Source: Chitinophaga pinensis (GTDB lineage: Bacteria > Bacteroidota > Bacteroidia > Chitinophagales > CAMDFR01). Taken from it: DNA of 64,000 bases. Under the pieces are notes generated by a model. The model was given only the letters and a program-made list of their open reading frames with translations. It searched no databases and had not been told where the DNA came from. The stretch lies in assembly GCA_945897725.1 (NCBI GenBank), contig CAMDFR010000006.1, forward strand, positions 1 through 64,000. The letters run 5' to 3'. Of this stretch, positions 1-8,089 are shown piece by piece. The translations under genes were made by a program, and so were the position numbers. Positions within the stretch are counted from its first letter, which is position 1, and every line of letters begins with the position of its first letter.

Positions 1-1
1 T

Positions 2-763
2 TTTGGAGGGACCAGTGCAGGATGTATACTAGCCCTTCATTTAGCCTATATGAATGATTCGGATCCCTTACCAGCAAATTGGGTGACCTGGGCAAATGGA
101 ATTGGAGGCATAGAAGGGACGAGTGGTAATCCTGGCCATTCATCAGATGTTAAAGCTATCGTAACATTCGCGGGTGGTATTGGTGATACAAATTGGATGA
201 ATCCTGGCAATGTGCCTTGGATAGATTTTCACAGTGTGAATGATGCAACGGTACCAGATGGAACTGGTTATCCACTAGGTATACCGACATTACCACTTAT
301 CAGTGGAGGAAGAGATATGAACCTACGCGCGATTCATAATAATCAGAACCATCAATATTTTCAATTTCCGGGTACGGCGCATCCCCCTTTTGCAGATGGC
401 GTTTCAGCTACATGGGATACCATTGAAAACAGAACAGCTCGATTCCTTTATAAAAATTTAGAATGCAATCCTGACAAATATGTAGGCATCAGTAATACAC
501 CCAATGATCAGTTATTGGTTCAAGTTTCCATTTTCCCCAACCCAGTTTCTAATGTAATTCAATTGGATATGCCAGTTACTTCTAGTAGCTACCAAATCAA
601 CATCAGCAATAGTGTTGGCAGTACAGTCTACACTTCAAAAACGTTGGATGGTGAGCATCAAGAAATTGATCTTAACGCTATTCAGAGCGGCATGTATTTC
701 GTGACGATTGAATTCACGAATAAGAAATATGCCAATAGAAGCATAAAAATTATTGTAGAGTAA
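2..763 (+). CDS. Alpha/beta hydrolase, T9SS cargo (5' truncated)
   Basis: The frame is open from base 2, so the gene begins before the window and the listed ATG at 50 is internal. The first visible residues are FGGTSAG, the G-x-S-x-G nucleophile elbow of an alpha/beta-hydrolase esterase. Candidate acid and base residues follow in FHSVNDATVPDG and FPGTAHPPF, in the usual Ser-Asp-His order. The last ~80 residues, starting near IFPNPVSN and ending in IKIIVE, form a type A T9SS sorting domain, so the enzyme should be exported through the outer membrane and held at the surface or released. The substrate is unknown. It converges on the next gene across a shared hairpin terminator. Confidence 0.8.
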   Translation, partial: FGGTSAGCILALHLAYMNDSDPLPANWVTWANGIGGIEGTSGNPGHSSDVKAIVTFAGGIGDTNWMNPGNVPWIDFHSVNDATVPDGTGYPLGIPTLPLISGGRDMNLRAIHNNQNHQYFQFPGTAHPPFADGVSATWDTIENRTARFLYKNLECNPDKYVGISNTPNDQLLVQVSIFPNPVSNVIQLDMPVTSSSYQINISNSVGSTVYTSKTLDGEHQEIDLNAIQSGMYFVTIEFTNKKYANRSIKIIVE

Positions 764-775
764 TCCTCGATAAAC

Positions 776-811
776 AAAAAAAAAGCAGACAATGATTGTC
801 TGCTTTTTTTG
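776..811. terminator. Bidirectional hairpin terminator
   Basis: A-tract, then GCAGACAAT-g-ATTGTCTGC (785-803), then a T-tract. The arms are perfectly complementary (about 7 bp usable with a 5-nt loop). With A and T runs on both sides it can serve the + hydrolase gene and the - lipoprotein gene that converge here. Confidence 0.85.
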
Positions 812-827
812 TTTAAAAACAATATTG

Positions 828-1238
828 CTATCTCGTTAATGTAAACTCAGCTACAATACCACTAGCAATGGTATCTGAATAAATTAACTCATTTTTGTTG
901 ACAGACTTGATATTGTAATTATGAATGATTTCATTATTGTTATACAAATTAATGGTTGCGCCTTTGTTGGTAATGTCATATTGAAAATTAGAAACCATAC
1001 CATTTAGACTCTGACTGGCGGTACATCTAGCTGCAGCATCATCGCACAAATCGAAATGTAGTGTAGCATCTTTGTAATTAAGAGCGACTAAATCAAGTTG
1101 TATCCCGAATACCGCTATTTTACTGTAGGTCCAGTCGCCCGCTAACCTATTGAGTGTGATTTGTTCCTTTGAACAATTCGTAAAAAGTAATAAGGAGAAC
1201 AGAATTGCTCCCATGAGTTGCAGATTCTTTTTTTTCAT
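828..1238 (-). CDS. Lipocalin-like lipoprotein
   Basis: 136-residue protein with a type II signal peptide (MKKK start, hydrophobic stretch, lipobox LFTNC at about residues 18-22), so it is a predicted envelope lipoprotein. The mature part opens with LAGDWTYSKI, like the LxGxW opening of Bacteroidota lipocalin-like domains, and alternates short polar and hydrophobic strands as expected for a small beta-barrel. The ligand is unknown. It lies 33 bp downstream of mtgA on the same strand and could be cotranscribed with it. The fold is inferred from a short motif and strand pattern only. Confidence 0.6.
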   Translation of the reverse strand: MKKKNLQLMGAILFSLLLFTNCSKEQITLNRLAGDWTYSKIAVFGIQLDLVALNYKDATLHFDLCDDAAARCTASQSLNGMVSNFQYDITNKGATINLYNNNEIIHNYNIKSVNKNELIYSDTIASGIVAEFTLTR

Positions 1239-1271
1239 AAGATTGTATTTTGGTATGAATGAATGAATAAA

Positions 1272-2060
1272 TTATTTTTTCTTTTTTTTGATTGCTTTCT
1301 TTGGTTTCTTTTCTTCGGAGATAGAAGTATTTGTTTTGATCTGATCCTCCTTATTATAATCGATAGTTCCACCTTGGTGACCCATTTGAGATAGCACCCA
1401 ATTTTTTCTTTTAAGCATATAGGAGGTAGGTTTAGCAATGTTAAACTTCAAAGGATTAGGCAGCACAATGGCCATCAATGCGGCTTGCGAAGGATTAATA
1501 TTTTTTGAAGTGGTGTGGAAATAAAATTGAGCCGCCGCTTCTGTTCCATAAATTCCATCACCAAGTTCAATCACATTTAGATAGACTTCCATGATGCGCT
1601 CCTTGCTCCAAATTTTTTCAATCAAGAATGTAAAATACACTTCAAAACCTTTTCGTATCCAACTTCTACCTGGCCATAAGAAAACATTTTTTGCTGTTTG
1701 TTGAGAGATGGTACTGGCCCCTCGCAATTTTGGATGCAGCTTTCCATTTTGTTTCTCATTATATTCTAGTGCTTTATCGATGGCTTCAAAATCAAAGCCT
1801 TCATGTTCCAAAAACTTTTGATCCTCGGCGCAAAACACTGCCAATTCAAGGTTTGGACTCATATTCTGTTTAGATACCCAGTCTTTCTTAAGTCGCATGG
1901 GCTTGCCATCGATTTTCTGTTCGATGCAACGTTGTAACATCAAGATGGTAAATGGTACTGGAATAAAATCTAATAGAATAACAGATAATATAGAAACAAC
2001 AAAAAAAGCCGTGACTCCTTTTAGTAGCCAAGTCAAATACTTTTTCATCTTTTTTTTCAT
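1272..2060 (-). CDS. mtgA: Monofunctional peptidoglycan glycosyltransferase
   Basis: GT51 enzyme that polymerises glycan strands from lipid II at the outer face of the inner membrane. One N-terminal membrane segment (about residues 7-30) precedes the GT51 domain. The catalytic-glutamate motif is AEDQKFLEHEGFD, followed by GASTISQQTAKN and the conserved MEVYLNVIELGDGIYG. There is no transpeptidase domain, matching MtgA rather than class A PBPs. The track starts at a TTG (2069); I prefer the ATG at 2060 (MKKKMKKYL), 10 bp after the stop of the upstream permease gene. The C-terminus ends in a lysine-rich tail (KKAIKKKKK). Probably in an operon with the permease. Confidence 0.9.
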   Translation of the reverse strand: MKKKMKKYLTWLLKGVTAFFVVSILSVILLDFIPVPFTILMLQRCIEQKIDGKPMRLKKDWVSKQNMSPNLELAVFCAEDQKFLEHEGFDFEAIDKALEYNEKQNGKLHPKLRGASTISQQTAKNVFLWPGRSWIRKGFEVYFTFLIEKIWSKERIMEVYLNVIELGDGIYGTEAAAQFYFHTTSKNINPSQAALMAIVLPNPLKFNIAKPTSYMLKRKNWVLSQMGHQGGTIDYNKEDQIKTNTSISEEKKPKKAIKKKKK

Positions 2061-2070
2061 AGCACTCAAT

Positions 2071-3297
2071 TTAAACTTCTAGGTAATCCAATTCTTTTGC
2101 AAATGTTTCCTTTAACTTATACATTGAAAACACTGCCAATACTATACAAATACCACCAACAATTAAACTACTATTGATGACACCCCAACTATTCGCCATA
2201 TTTTTAAAAATAAGGGTGATGGGCACAACTGCACCCCTTACGAAATTTGGTGCGGTGGTCGTAACTGTGCTTCGAATATTTGTTCCAAACTGTTCTGATG
2301 CAATGGTTACAAACAATGCCCAATAACCAGTTCCCGCACCCAACAACATACAGCTTAAGTAAAAAAGGCTAGGATTGTTTCTGCTACCGAAGAGGTAGAG
2401 CAATATGACAATGGCGGAAGTAAGTAAGAAAATGAATACCACTTTTTTTCTACTTCTTAGCAATTGACTTAAGAAGCCACTCACGAGATCTCCCACAGAA
2501 AGCCCGAGATAACAGTAAAAAACACATTTGCCAGTTTCAATTTGTCCACCCATTCCAAGCACTTCAGAGAAATGTGATTCAGAAAGATTAATCAGTACAC
2601 CTACAATAAACCATACAGGCAGGCCAATCATTATACAATACAAATATTTAAAAAAGGTGTTTCGAGATTGGAATAACATAAAAAAGTTACCTCTTGGAAT
2701 CTTATCAGCCAATAAATTCTTAAACATTCCGGACTCATAGGTACCGACTCTTAGCAACAATAAAACCAGCCCCATGCCTCCGCCAACTAGGTATGCCTCT
2801 TTCCAACCAAACTTTCCAATATAGTAGGCGAATAAAGCACCTAATGCTCCAAAAGTGACGATGATCATTGTACCATAGCCGCGTTTTTCTTTGTGCATAG
2901 ACTCGCTCACCAATGTGATACCAGCCCCTAGTTCACCAGCAAGACCAATGCCTGCAATAAATCTTACAATGGCATACCAAGTGATATCAGGCACATAAGC
3001 ATTGGCGATATTTGCAATAGAATAAAGCAAAATAGAACCGAACAATACTTTTATTCTTCCTATTTTATCTCCCATAATTCCCCATATCATCCCTCCTACC
3101 AACATACCTGCCATCTGCCAATTAAAAAGCGACAAGCCAACCTCTTTAATGGCATCACCTGTCAATCCTAATGCCTTCAGACTATCTACCTTCACTACAT
3201 TGAATAATACCAAATCATAGATATCTACAAAGTAGCCCAGAGATGCCACTATAATTAATACATAGGGAATAGAAGAAGGCGATTTTTTTTCGTTCAT
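2071..3297 (-). CDS. MFS transporter
   Basis: 408-residue polytopic membrane protein with about 12 hydrophobic segments. The MFS loop 2-3 signature is visible (GDKIGRIKVLFGS), and FVDIYDLVLFNVV in TM1 resembles the sugar/metabolite:H+ symporter branch (D in TM1 as in AAHS-type carriers). A further motif, RFIAGIGLAGELGAGITLVSE, matches the TM4 region of that branch. The substrate cannot be read from sequence. It lies immediately upstream of mtgA on the same strand; a functional link is not evident. Confidence 0.8.
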   Translation of the reverse strand: MNEKKSPSSIPYVLIIVASLGYFVDIYDLVLFNVVKVDSLKALGLTGDAIKEVGLSLFNWQMAGMLVGGMIWGIMGDKIGRIKVLFGSILLYSIANIANAYVPDITWYAIVRFIAGIGLAGELGAGITLVSESMHKEKRGYGTMIIVTFGALGALFAYYIGKFGWKEAYLVGGGMGLVLLLLRVGTYESGMFKNLLADKIPRGNFFMLFQSRNTFFKYLYCIMIGLPVWFIVGVLINLSESHFSEVLGMGGQIETGKCVFYCYLGLSVGDLVSGFLSQLLRSRKKVVFIFLLTSAIVILLYLFGSRNNPSLFYLSCMLLGAGTGYWALFVTIASEQFGTNIRSTVTTTAPNFVRGAVVPITLIFKNMANSWGVINSSLIVGGICIVLAVFSMYKLKETFAKELDYLEV

Positions 3298-3438
3298 TTT
3301 AGAATGTCGAGCTGTTTTACTTTAAAGTATTTTTTTTCATTTTAATCCATTGCAAATTAAAGGTTAGCATTCAATCAGCAATTTCGTATGTTCAAATTTA
3401 TACAATAAATTAGTTAATTAGAGCAGAATTGTTTGACA

Positions 3439-3446
3439 TATCTTTA
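3439..3446 (+). promoter_or_regulatory. Candidate -7 promoter box
   Basis: TATCTTTA, one base from the Bacteroidota -7 consensus TAnnTTTG, 15 bp before the ATG of the nitronate monooxygenase-like gene. No convincing -33 element. Confidence 0.45.
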
Positions 3447-3461
3447 TCTTCTAAAATTTGA

Positions 3462-4469
3462 ATGATGGCAGGTAAATTTCCGAAAATAGAAACCGCATTA
3501 ACTAGAATGTTGAAGATTGACTATCCAATGATTATGGCACCGATGTTTTTGGTGAGTAATGATAAGATGATGATAGCCGCTTTAAATGCTGGAATAGCTG
3601 GTGCCATGCCTGCCTTGAACTATAGAACGGATAAGGAATTCAGAAGTGCCATCAATAATATTAGAACCCATGCCAATGGACCTATTGGAGTGAATTTGAT
3701 TGTCAATAAATCGAACATCAAATATCCAGAGCAGTTAGAAACATGTATTGAAATGAAGGTTGACTTTATTATTACCTCCTTGGGTAGTCCTGAAACCGTT
3801 ATTAATGCTTGCAGAAATACCGGTATCAAAGTCTTTTGTGATGTGATAGATGAAGTACAGGGTAAAAAAGTTGAGTTGCTTGGTGCAGATGCGATCATTG
3901 CTGTTGGAAAAGAAGCTGGAGGCCATTGTGGTCCTCATCCAATAAAGGACTTAGTTCATAAACTAAGAGAAGTCTGCAAGATTCCTATCATCGCCGCTGG
4001 TGCGGTTGGTAATGGACAGCAAATGTTTGACAGAATTGAGTTTGATCGTGCAGATGGGGTTTCTGTTGGAAGTCCTTTTATTGCAAGCGTAGAAAGTCCA
4101 GTCAGTATGGAGTACAAAAACGCATGTGTAGACTATGGGGCGAAAGACATTGTCTTATCTACAAAAATTTCTGGCTCACCTTGTACAGTCATCAATACAC
4201 CCTATGTTCAAAAAATTGGCACCAAACAAAATTGGTTTGAAAACCTGCTAAGCAAGAATAAATCGCTCAAGAAATACATCAAAATGTTTACCTTTTTTAA
4301 GGGAATGAAAGCCGTTGAAAATGCAGCTTTTGCAGCGACCTATAAAACAGTATGGGTGGCAGGTCCAAGTATTGAATATGTGAAGGAAATAAGACCAGTG
4401 AATGATATTATTGAAAGCTATATTGACACTTACTACGAACAACTAGGCAATAGCTATCGTAAGCGTTGA
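3462..4469 (+). CDS. Nitronate monooxygenase-family flavoenzyme
   Basis: 335-residue TIM-barrel flavoprotein of the 2-nitropropane dioxygenase / nitronate monooxygenase family. Typical landmarks: IDYPMIMAPMF at the N-terminus, NAGIAGAMPAL, GVNLIVNKSN, FIITSLGSP, the FMN-binding and active-site region VGKEAGGHCGPH, IPIIAAGAVGNGQQM, and DGVSVGSPFIA near the phosphate-binding end. The family oxidises nitronates or reduces quinones with FMN; the exact substrate here is unknown. Two adjacent ATGs could serve as start (3462 or 3465). A TATCTTTA box lies just upstream. Monocistronic by position. Confidence 0.82.
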   Translation: MMAGKFPKIETALTRMLKIDYPMIMAPMFLVSNDKMMIAALNAGIAGAMPALNYRTDKEFRSAINNIRTHANGPIGVNLIVNKSNIKYPEQLETCIEMKVDFIITSLGSPETVINACRNTGIKVFCDVIDEVQGKKVELLGADAIIAVGKEAGGHCGPHPIKDLVHKLREVCKIPIIAAGAVGNGQQMFDRIEFDRADGVSVGSPFIASVESPVSMEYKNACVDYGAKDIVLSTKISGSPCTVINTPYVQKIGTKQNWFENLLSKNKSLKKYIKMFTFFKGMKAVENAAFAATYKTVWVAGPSIEYVKEIRPVNDIIESYIDTYYEQLGNSYRKR

Positions 4470-4548
4470 TATAGATATTTAATTCTATCTTCGAAGTAAA
4501 GAAATAAAAATCTTATCAAAAGGATATAACGAATGGGTCCTTATTCAC

Positions 4549-4767
4549 TTATAAATCCCAAACAGCAGTACGTTCGGAGTTGACATACTCGCGTAATTTG
4601 ACCCAAAAAGCTAGTATTAAATAAGGAACAATGGTAGAGCCAGCCGTAGCGAAAGAGAGATAGATAAAAAACAATCTAATATTTTTTTTAGGCATATGCA
4701 ATCGCTCGCCTAAGTATGAACAAACACCAAATGCTTTTGACTCGACAAAATATTTTAAGTTATTCAT
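4549..4767 (-). CDS. PspC-domain membrane protein
   Basis: 72-residue protein whose central part, FGVCSYLGERLHMPKKNIRLFFIYLSF, is the PspC domain pattern (gene product adopts a cytoplasmic end and one or two hydrophobic helices, about residues 28-55). PspC proteins sense or buffer envelope stress in proteobacteria; stand-alone short PspC proteins are common in Bacteroidota and their role is less clear. No other psp gene is nearby. It is isolated between the nitronate monooxygenase gene and a long structured intergenic region. Confidence 0.8.
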   Translation of the reverse strand: MNNLKYFVESKAFGVCSYLGERLHMPKKNIRLFFIYLSFATAGSTIVPYLILAFWVKLREYVNSERTAVWDL

Positions 4768-4907
4768 TTTGTAAATTTAACTTATTTAGTCGAATGAAGC
4801 AATAGTCTTCAACAAAATGTATAACAAAAGTAAGAAACTACGTCTAGAAATAATACGATAAGAATATACAAATCAGTATAATCTACTGGTGCTTTTTCTT
4901 TTGTTTG

Positions 4908-4932
4908 CTTGTTGGTGAATAACACCAACAAG
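4908..4932. repeat. Perfect 10-bp inverted repeat
   Basis: CTTGTTGGTG - aataa - CACCAACAAG. Perfect arms, 5-nt loop. Neither side is followed by a T-run, so it is not an ordinary intrinsic terminator. Confidence 0.8.
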
Positions 4933-5000
4933 GGCGAGAATATTTTAATTTCTTGTGATTGAATGATAGTTTTGAGTCCGAAGTTTCAAACTTCTATTAT

Positions 5001-5041
5001 TTGCTATCACAAGTCACGCTTCGCTATACTTGCGATAGCAA
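5001..5041. repeat. Long imperfect inverted repeat
   Basis: TTGCTATCACAAGT, a 13-nt loop, then ACTTGCGATAGCAA; 13 of 14 positions pair. Just upstream is a second small palindrome, GAAGTTTCAAACTTC. Neither has a terminator-like T-tail. Confidence 0.75.
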
Positions 5042-5120
5042 GAGCTATGAATTGATTTCTTTCCTCATGTCGAAAAAAAATTACGCATCATTGGACTGTT
5101 TTATAAACCCAGTTGATAGT

Positions 5121-5210
5121 GTGCGTGACGGATAGGAACAAGTGCCGTGCACTGTGGATATCCCGATGTTAATCGGGACGACCATGCGTTTTTTTTGCAT
5201 GGGCACGCCC
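5121..5210 (-). repeat. GGGCRTGCC structured repeat, copy C
   Basis: Read on the minus strand: GGGCGTGCC, stem CATGC / GCATG around an A-rich loop, GTCG, then a second hairpin CCCGATTAACATCGGG, and a closing CGTCACGCA block. The blocks and their order match the elements at 49003-49078 and 29920-30069. It is much more GC-rich than its surroundings. It lies downstream of gdhA, on its sense strand, just past the terminator. Confidence 0.75.
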
Positions 5211-5224
5211 ATTTGTATAGACAT

Positions 5225-5260
5225 AAAAAAAGACTCAATAAACTAGGTTTATTGAGTCTT
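5225..5260 (-). terminator. Intrinsic terminator of gdhA
   Basis: On the minus strand, a perfect 14-bp stem AAGACTCAATAAAC / GTTTATTGAGTCTT with a 3-nt loop is followed by a T-run. It sits 37 bp after the gdhA stop. Confidence 0.9.
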
Positions 5261-5297
5261 GGAGTATAGATTCTTTTAGGGAAAGACCCTGTGCTCC

Positions 5298-6731
5298 TTA
5301 TGGGAACACACCCATTGAATAATAAGAGTTACCAATTTTGTTGATAGCCACCGCAAATGCTGCTTCACGAAGACTTTCGCACTTCTTGGTATCTTTCCAA
5401 AACTTACGAATTTCTTTGTAAGCCTCAATCATGGTTTGTTCTAATCCGCTATTCACGATATCGATTTCATCGCCACCATGGATCACTCTACCTTTCTCTT
5501 TATCACTTAATTTTTTACCAGTCATTTCTTCGATAAGGTTCACAAGCGCTTCTTGATTTTTTTCTTCGAAACGTTTGTTCATACGACCGAAACGCACGTG
5601 ACTTAAGTTTTTGAGCCATTCGAAATAACTTACCGTAACACCACCAGCATTGATATAAATATCAGGAACGATCATCACTCCTTTCTTTATTAATATTTTT
5701 TCGGCCTCTGGTGTGGTTGGACCATTTGCAGCCTCGGCGATAATTTTAGCTTTGATATTAGGCGCATTGGTCGCCGTGATTTGATTTTCTAATGCAGCAG
5801 GAATCAAGATATCACAATCCACTTCCATACCAGCAAGATTCGTTTTTAAATTTTTAGCTCCTGGGAAATCTTTAAGAGAACCCGTTGCTTTTCTGTGATT
5901 GAAAACAGCCTGTACATCTAGACCTTTAGGATTATGAATAGAGCCTTCTTGTTCACAGATAGCCACTACAATAGCACCATATTCTTGAATGATATTTGCC
6001 GCATGAAAACCAACATTACCAAGACCTTGAACAGCAACTGTTTTTCCTTTTAAACCAGTGGTTAATCCTAATTTTTTCATATCATCTGCATAACTACAGA
6101 TTTCGTTTAGCGCATATACAACACCACGACCAGTAGCTTCTGTCCTACCACGAATACCATTTTGAGAAACTGGTTTACCAGTAATACAACCATATCCATC
6201 AATTTCGCCTGGTTTGAATGTCATATATGTATCAAGGATCCAAGCCATTTCTCGCTCACCAGTTCCATAATCAGGAGCCGGCACATCGATACCAGGACCG
6301 ATAAAGTTTTTCTTAATTAACTCAGAGGTATATCTTCTTGTAATATTTTCTAAAACCGCTTCGGATGTATTTCTAGGAGATATTTTGATACCACCTTTTG
6401 CACCACCAAAAGGCACATCTACGATAGCACATTTGTATGTCATCAAAGCCGCTAGAGCCATTACTTCATTTTGGTCAACCGCAAGACTATAACGAATACC
6501 ACCTTTGGTAGGCATTCTATGGTGTGAATGCTGCACTCTATATGCTTCAATTACTTGGTATTCGTTTCCAATTTTTACTGGAAAGCGCATTTGGTAAACA
6601 CTGTTACAAGCTTTTATTTGGTCTAATAACCCTTTGGGGAAACTTAGATGTCTAGCCGCCTTTTCAAAATTATCTTCAACTGCTTGGAAGAAATCGAATT
6701 CTTGGTGTTTTTCTGTTTTTTTAACTGCCAT
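5298..6731 (-). CDS. gdhA: Glutamate dehydrogenase
   Basis: 477-residue Glu/Leu/Phe/Val dehydrogenase interconverting glutamate and 2-oxoglutarate plus ammonia. Substrate-binding and catalytic lysines are visible in MPTKGGIRY, LMTYKCAIVDVP and PFGGAKGG (the last carries the catalytic Lys of the family). The dinucleotide-binding site is GLGNVG near residue 237, and PDIYINAGGVTVSYFEW is the conserved C-terminal region. The length is slightly above the ~420-450 of most family members. The gap to ccmD is only 39 bp, so it may be read from the ccm operon or from a promoter inside ccmD. A strong terminator follows. Confidence 0.92.
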   Translation of the reverse strand: MAVKKTEKHQEFDFFQAVEDNFEKAARHLSFPKGLLDQIKACNSVYQMRFPVKIGNEYQVIEAYRVQHSHHRMPTKGGIRYSLAVDQNEVMALAALMTYKCAIVDVPFGGAKGGIKISPRNTSEAVLENITRRYTSELIKKNFIGPGIDVPAPDYGTGEREMAWILDTYMTFKPGEIDGYGCITGKPVSQNGIRGRTEATGRGVVYALNEICSYADDMKKLGLTTGLKGKTVAVQGLGNVGFHAANIIQEYGAIVVAICEQEGSIHNPKGLDVQAVFNHRKATGSLKDFPGAKNLKTNLAGMEVDCDILIPAALENQITATNAPNIKAKIIAEAANGPTTPEAEKILIKKGVMIVPDIYINAGGVTVSYFEWLKNLSHVRFGRMNKRFEEKNQEALVNLIEEMTGKKLSDKEKGRVIHGGDEIDIVNSGLEQTMIEAYKEIRKFWKDTKKCESLREAAFAVAINKIGNSYYSMGVFP

Positions 6732-6770
6732 ATTTTTACTAATTAATAAATAATTGGTTTATGAAATAAA

Positions 6771-6977
6771 TTATTTTTTTATATTTTTTTCGAGCTTAGA
6801 AATTTTTCTTTCCAAGTATATTAAAAAAATGAAGATGCCTATTAAGATGATAAAAAGCACTCCAATAGAGACATAGTACTTATGACTCTGACGAACGATC
6901 TCACTGAAAGAATTGCCAGCAAATGTTGGTAAAAAAAGGAATAAGGAAAATGCTATCGTTGAATATCTTTTTAACAT
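6771..6977 (-). CDS. CcmD-like small membrane protein
   Basis: 68 residues from ATG 6977 (MLKRYSTIAFSLF). There is one N-terminal hydrophobic segment resembling a signal sequence, then a second membrane helix (VSIGVLFIILIGIFIFLIYL) and a charged coiled tail (ERKISKLEKNIKK). The size, topology and place directly after ccmC (1 bp gap) fit CcmD, the small partner that helps the CcmABC heme-handling complex. The longer start in the track (7013) would overlap ccmC by 35 bp and is less likely. The family is short and divergent, so the call leans on context. Confidence 0.6.
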   Translation of the reverse strand: MLKRYSTIAFSLFLFLPTFAGNSFSEIVRQSHKYYVSIGVLFIILIGIFIFLIYLERKISKLEKNIKK

Positions 6978-6978
6978 A

Positions 6979-8043
6979 CTAATTTTCAGATTCTTCAAAA
7001 TTTTGAAGGGCAAATTTATATCTAATTTTCAAGGAAACAAGCCAAAAACCTAAAATAGTCCAAGCGATGACCGCAGGATAGAAGAATAAACGCATTGAAC
7101 TGTCTAAGTCATAATTGCTGAAAGCAGGATTTCCGCCATTTCCAGGATGCAAGCTATCTGTTAATCTTGGATATACAAATATGAAAGCGATATAAATGAC
7201 ATAGGCGAAAATATTGTACACAGCAGAGATTTTTGCTTTTCTGATGGGATCATTGACTGAACCACGAAGAATGGCATAGGCAATATAAATCATCATGGCA
7301 ATAGCTGCACCGTTCAATTTAGGATCATTAGGCCATGGAGCTCCCCAAGTATAGTTGGCCCATAACATGCCTGTTAAAATACCTAAAGTACCAAATAAAA
7401 GTCCTGCTTGCGCTGCAGCAGATGAATAGATATCATATTTTATATCTCCCTTCATCAAGTACATTATCGCAGCAATAAAAGAGAACATTAAAAGAGAGAC
7501 CATACAAAACCACATAGGTACATGGAAGAAAAGATTTCGAATAGACTCATTGAGTATCTCTCTGTAGGGGAAACCAAACAATGTAGATTTTTGAATGATC
7601 GGTGGATTGCAAGCTTTTTCTTTAATATCTAAAGGCTCTCTGTTGTTGACACCAATCACCAAGGCGTTTCGTTGAGAGATTGTCCCATTGCAATCATCGG
7701 AGACCACTATATCCATTGTTTGATTGGATAAATCTTCTTCACCGAGAGTATAAGGCAAAAGGACTGTTGCCTGAAGATGTTGATTATCGAGCACTTTGAC
7801 ATCATCTGCCAAAATGTAATGATCTTTCCATTTAAGCCAGACTTTGATGTCATCTGTGGCTTTTAAGAATTCTGTGTTATAGCCTTCAATGTTGAGTAAC
7901 TCTTGTTGACCAACTTGAGCAGTATCTGGATTTACCGTGAGAATACCGGGGCTCAGTGGTAAGAGCAAGCCGCCTAGAAATACACAGCATAATAAGACCA
8001 TGCCGAGAATCTTCCACCAATATTGAGCAAAAATTTTATTCAT
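6979..8043 (-). CDS. ccmC: Heme-handling protein CcmC with inserted periplasmic domain
   Basis: 354-residue CcmC/CcsA-type cytochrome c biogenesis protein. Heme-ligand and WWD-like signatures are present: NLFFHVPMWF, the tryptophan-rich periplasmic motif NYTWGAPWPNDPK, and a second histidine in TDSLHPGNGG. Six membrane segments can be traced. Unusually, about 120 residues lie between the first helix and FFHVPMW, where typical CcmC has a short loop. This stretch (VNPDTAQVGQQELLNIEGYN onward) has a strand-rich, IPT/TIG-like look. It would lie outside the cytoplasmic membrane. Order ccmB-ccmC-ccmD on one strand; no ccmA in the window. Confidence 0.85.
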   Translation of the reverse strand: MNKIFAQYWWKILGMVLLCCVFLGGLLLPLSPGILTVNPDTAQVGQQELLNIEGYNTEFLKATDDIKVWLKWKDHYILADDVKVLDNQHLQATVLLPYTLGEEDLSNQTMDIVVSDDCNGTISQRNALVIGVNNREPLDIKEKACNPPIIQKSTLFGFPYREILNESIRNLFFHVPMWFCMVSLLMFSFIAAIMYLMKGDIKYDIYSSAAAQAGLLFGTLGILTGMLWANYTWGAPWPNDPKLNGAAIAMMIYIAYAILRGSVNDPIRKAKISAVYNIFAYVIYIAFIFVYPRLTDSLHPGNGGNPAFSNYDLDSSMRLFFYPAVIAWTILGFWLVSLKIRYKFALQNFEESEN

Positions 8044-8089
8044 AGAGATAGTTATCTAAATGCCAAAATAGACTGAATCAACTCATGAT

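Larger units (their letters stand above)
4768..5297. other. Structured intergenic region, no gene
   Basis: 530 bp without a supportable ORF between gdhA and the PspC gene. It holds four separate inverted repeats: 4908-4932, 5001-5041, the GC-rich repeat element at 5121-5210 and the gdhA terminator at 5225-5260. Each is listed separately. Confidence 0.8.

Noticed and set aside
2061-2069. TTG start for mtgA at 2069
   Set aside because: An ATG three codons downstream fits better; the extra residues are MSA only.
4908-4932. Perfect stem read as an intrinsic terminator
   Set aside because: No T-run follows on either strand.
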